Assembly: GCA_044464175.1 (NCBI GenBank)
Contig: JBIQLO010000231.1
Location: forward strand, 1-5,953
Direction: 5' to 3'
DNA length: 5,953 nucleotides
DNA from: JBIQLO01 sp044464175
GTDB lineage: Bacteria; Planctomycetota; Phycisphaerae; Tepidisphaerales; Tepidisphaeraceae
Numbering within the stretch: the first letter of the stretch is position 1; each line of letters starts with the position of its first letter. A program made the translations under genes and the position numbers. Of this stretch, positions 5,930 through 5,953 are shown piece by piece. The notes beneath the pieces were generated by a model. The model did no database searches. It saw only the letters and a list, made by a program, of their open reading frames with translations, and was not told the origin of the DNA.

Positions 5930-5953
5930 GGGTTTGGATGACATTTTGTCGTG

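Noticed and set aside
5735..5944. Small minus-strand open frame of 69 codons upstream of the cyclase
   Set aside because: It is low-complexity, spans the repeats and promoter, overlaps the cyclase start in another frame, and its RTKPN-like segments come from the noncoding repeat.

Overview
The window reads as a high-GC bacterial chromosome fragment, most likely from a planctomycete (Phycisphaerae-like). Three things support this. A large multidomain protein carries the LEPR-x-LL motif near its N-terminus, which is typical of planctomycete exported proteins. None of the three genes has a visible Shine-Dalgarno sequence. An intergenic repeat reads RTKPN / NEPNP in its different frames, a pattern I associate from memory with dispersed planctomycete intergenic repeats. 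The assignment is an inference; no marker gene is present.

Layout: three genes, all on the minus strand, so transcription runs from right to left. Bases 5763-5953 are a noncoding upstream region. It holds two near-identical 22-bp repeats 78 bp apart, an inverted repeat between them, and an extended -10 promoter next to the proximal repeat. The first gene (5762-4416) encodes a three-part signalling protein: a degenerate response-regulator receiver, a GAF-like middle region, and a GGDEF diguanylate cyclase domain with SGDEF signature and intact inhibitory I-site. After 46 bp comes the second gene (4369-2531), an FAD-dependent oxidoreductase of the FAD_oxidored (PF12831) type with a C-terminal discoidin-like (F5/8 type C) beta-sandwich. 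It may be co-transcribed with the first gene, and it also has its own possible -10 box so close to the ATG that the transcript would be almost leaderless. A 202-bp gap then holds a good sigma70-type promoter with an upstream A-tract. The third gene (2328-55) encodes a CAP/SCP-domain protein with a Cna-B-like domain, an Ig-like domain and five FG-GAP/VCBS calcium-loop repeats. Bases 1-54 hold no recognisable gene or convincing terminator.

The three genes do not form a recognisable pathway: one c-di-GMP signalling protein, one probably cytoplasmic flavoenzyme of unknown substrate, and one probably exported or surface protein. The first two could form an operon; the third looks independently transcribed. 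I do not see a clear new defence, mobile or biosynthetic system. The best leads are the composite intergenic repeat, the pseudoreceiver-cyclase with a proline-rich loop insertion, the near-leaderless promoter, and the LEPR-type export question.
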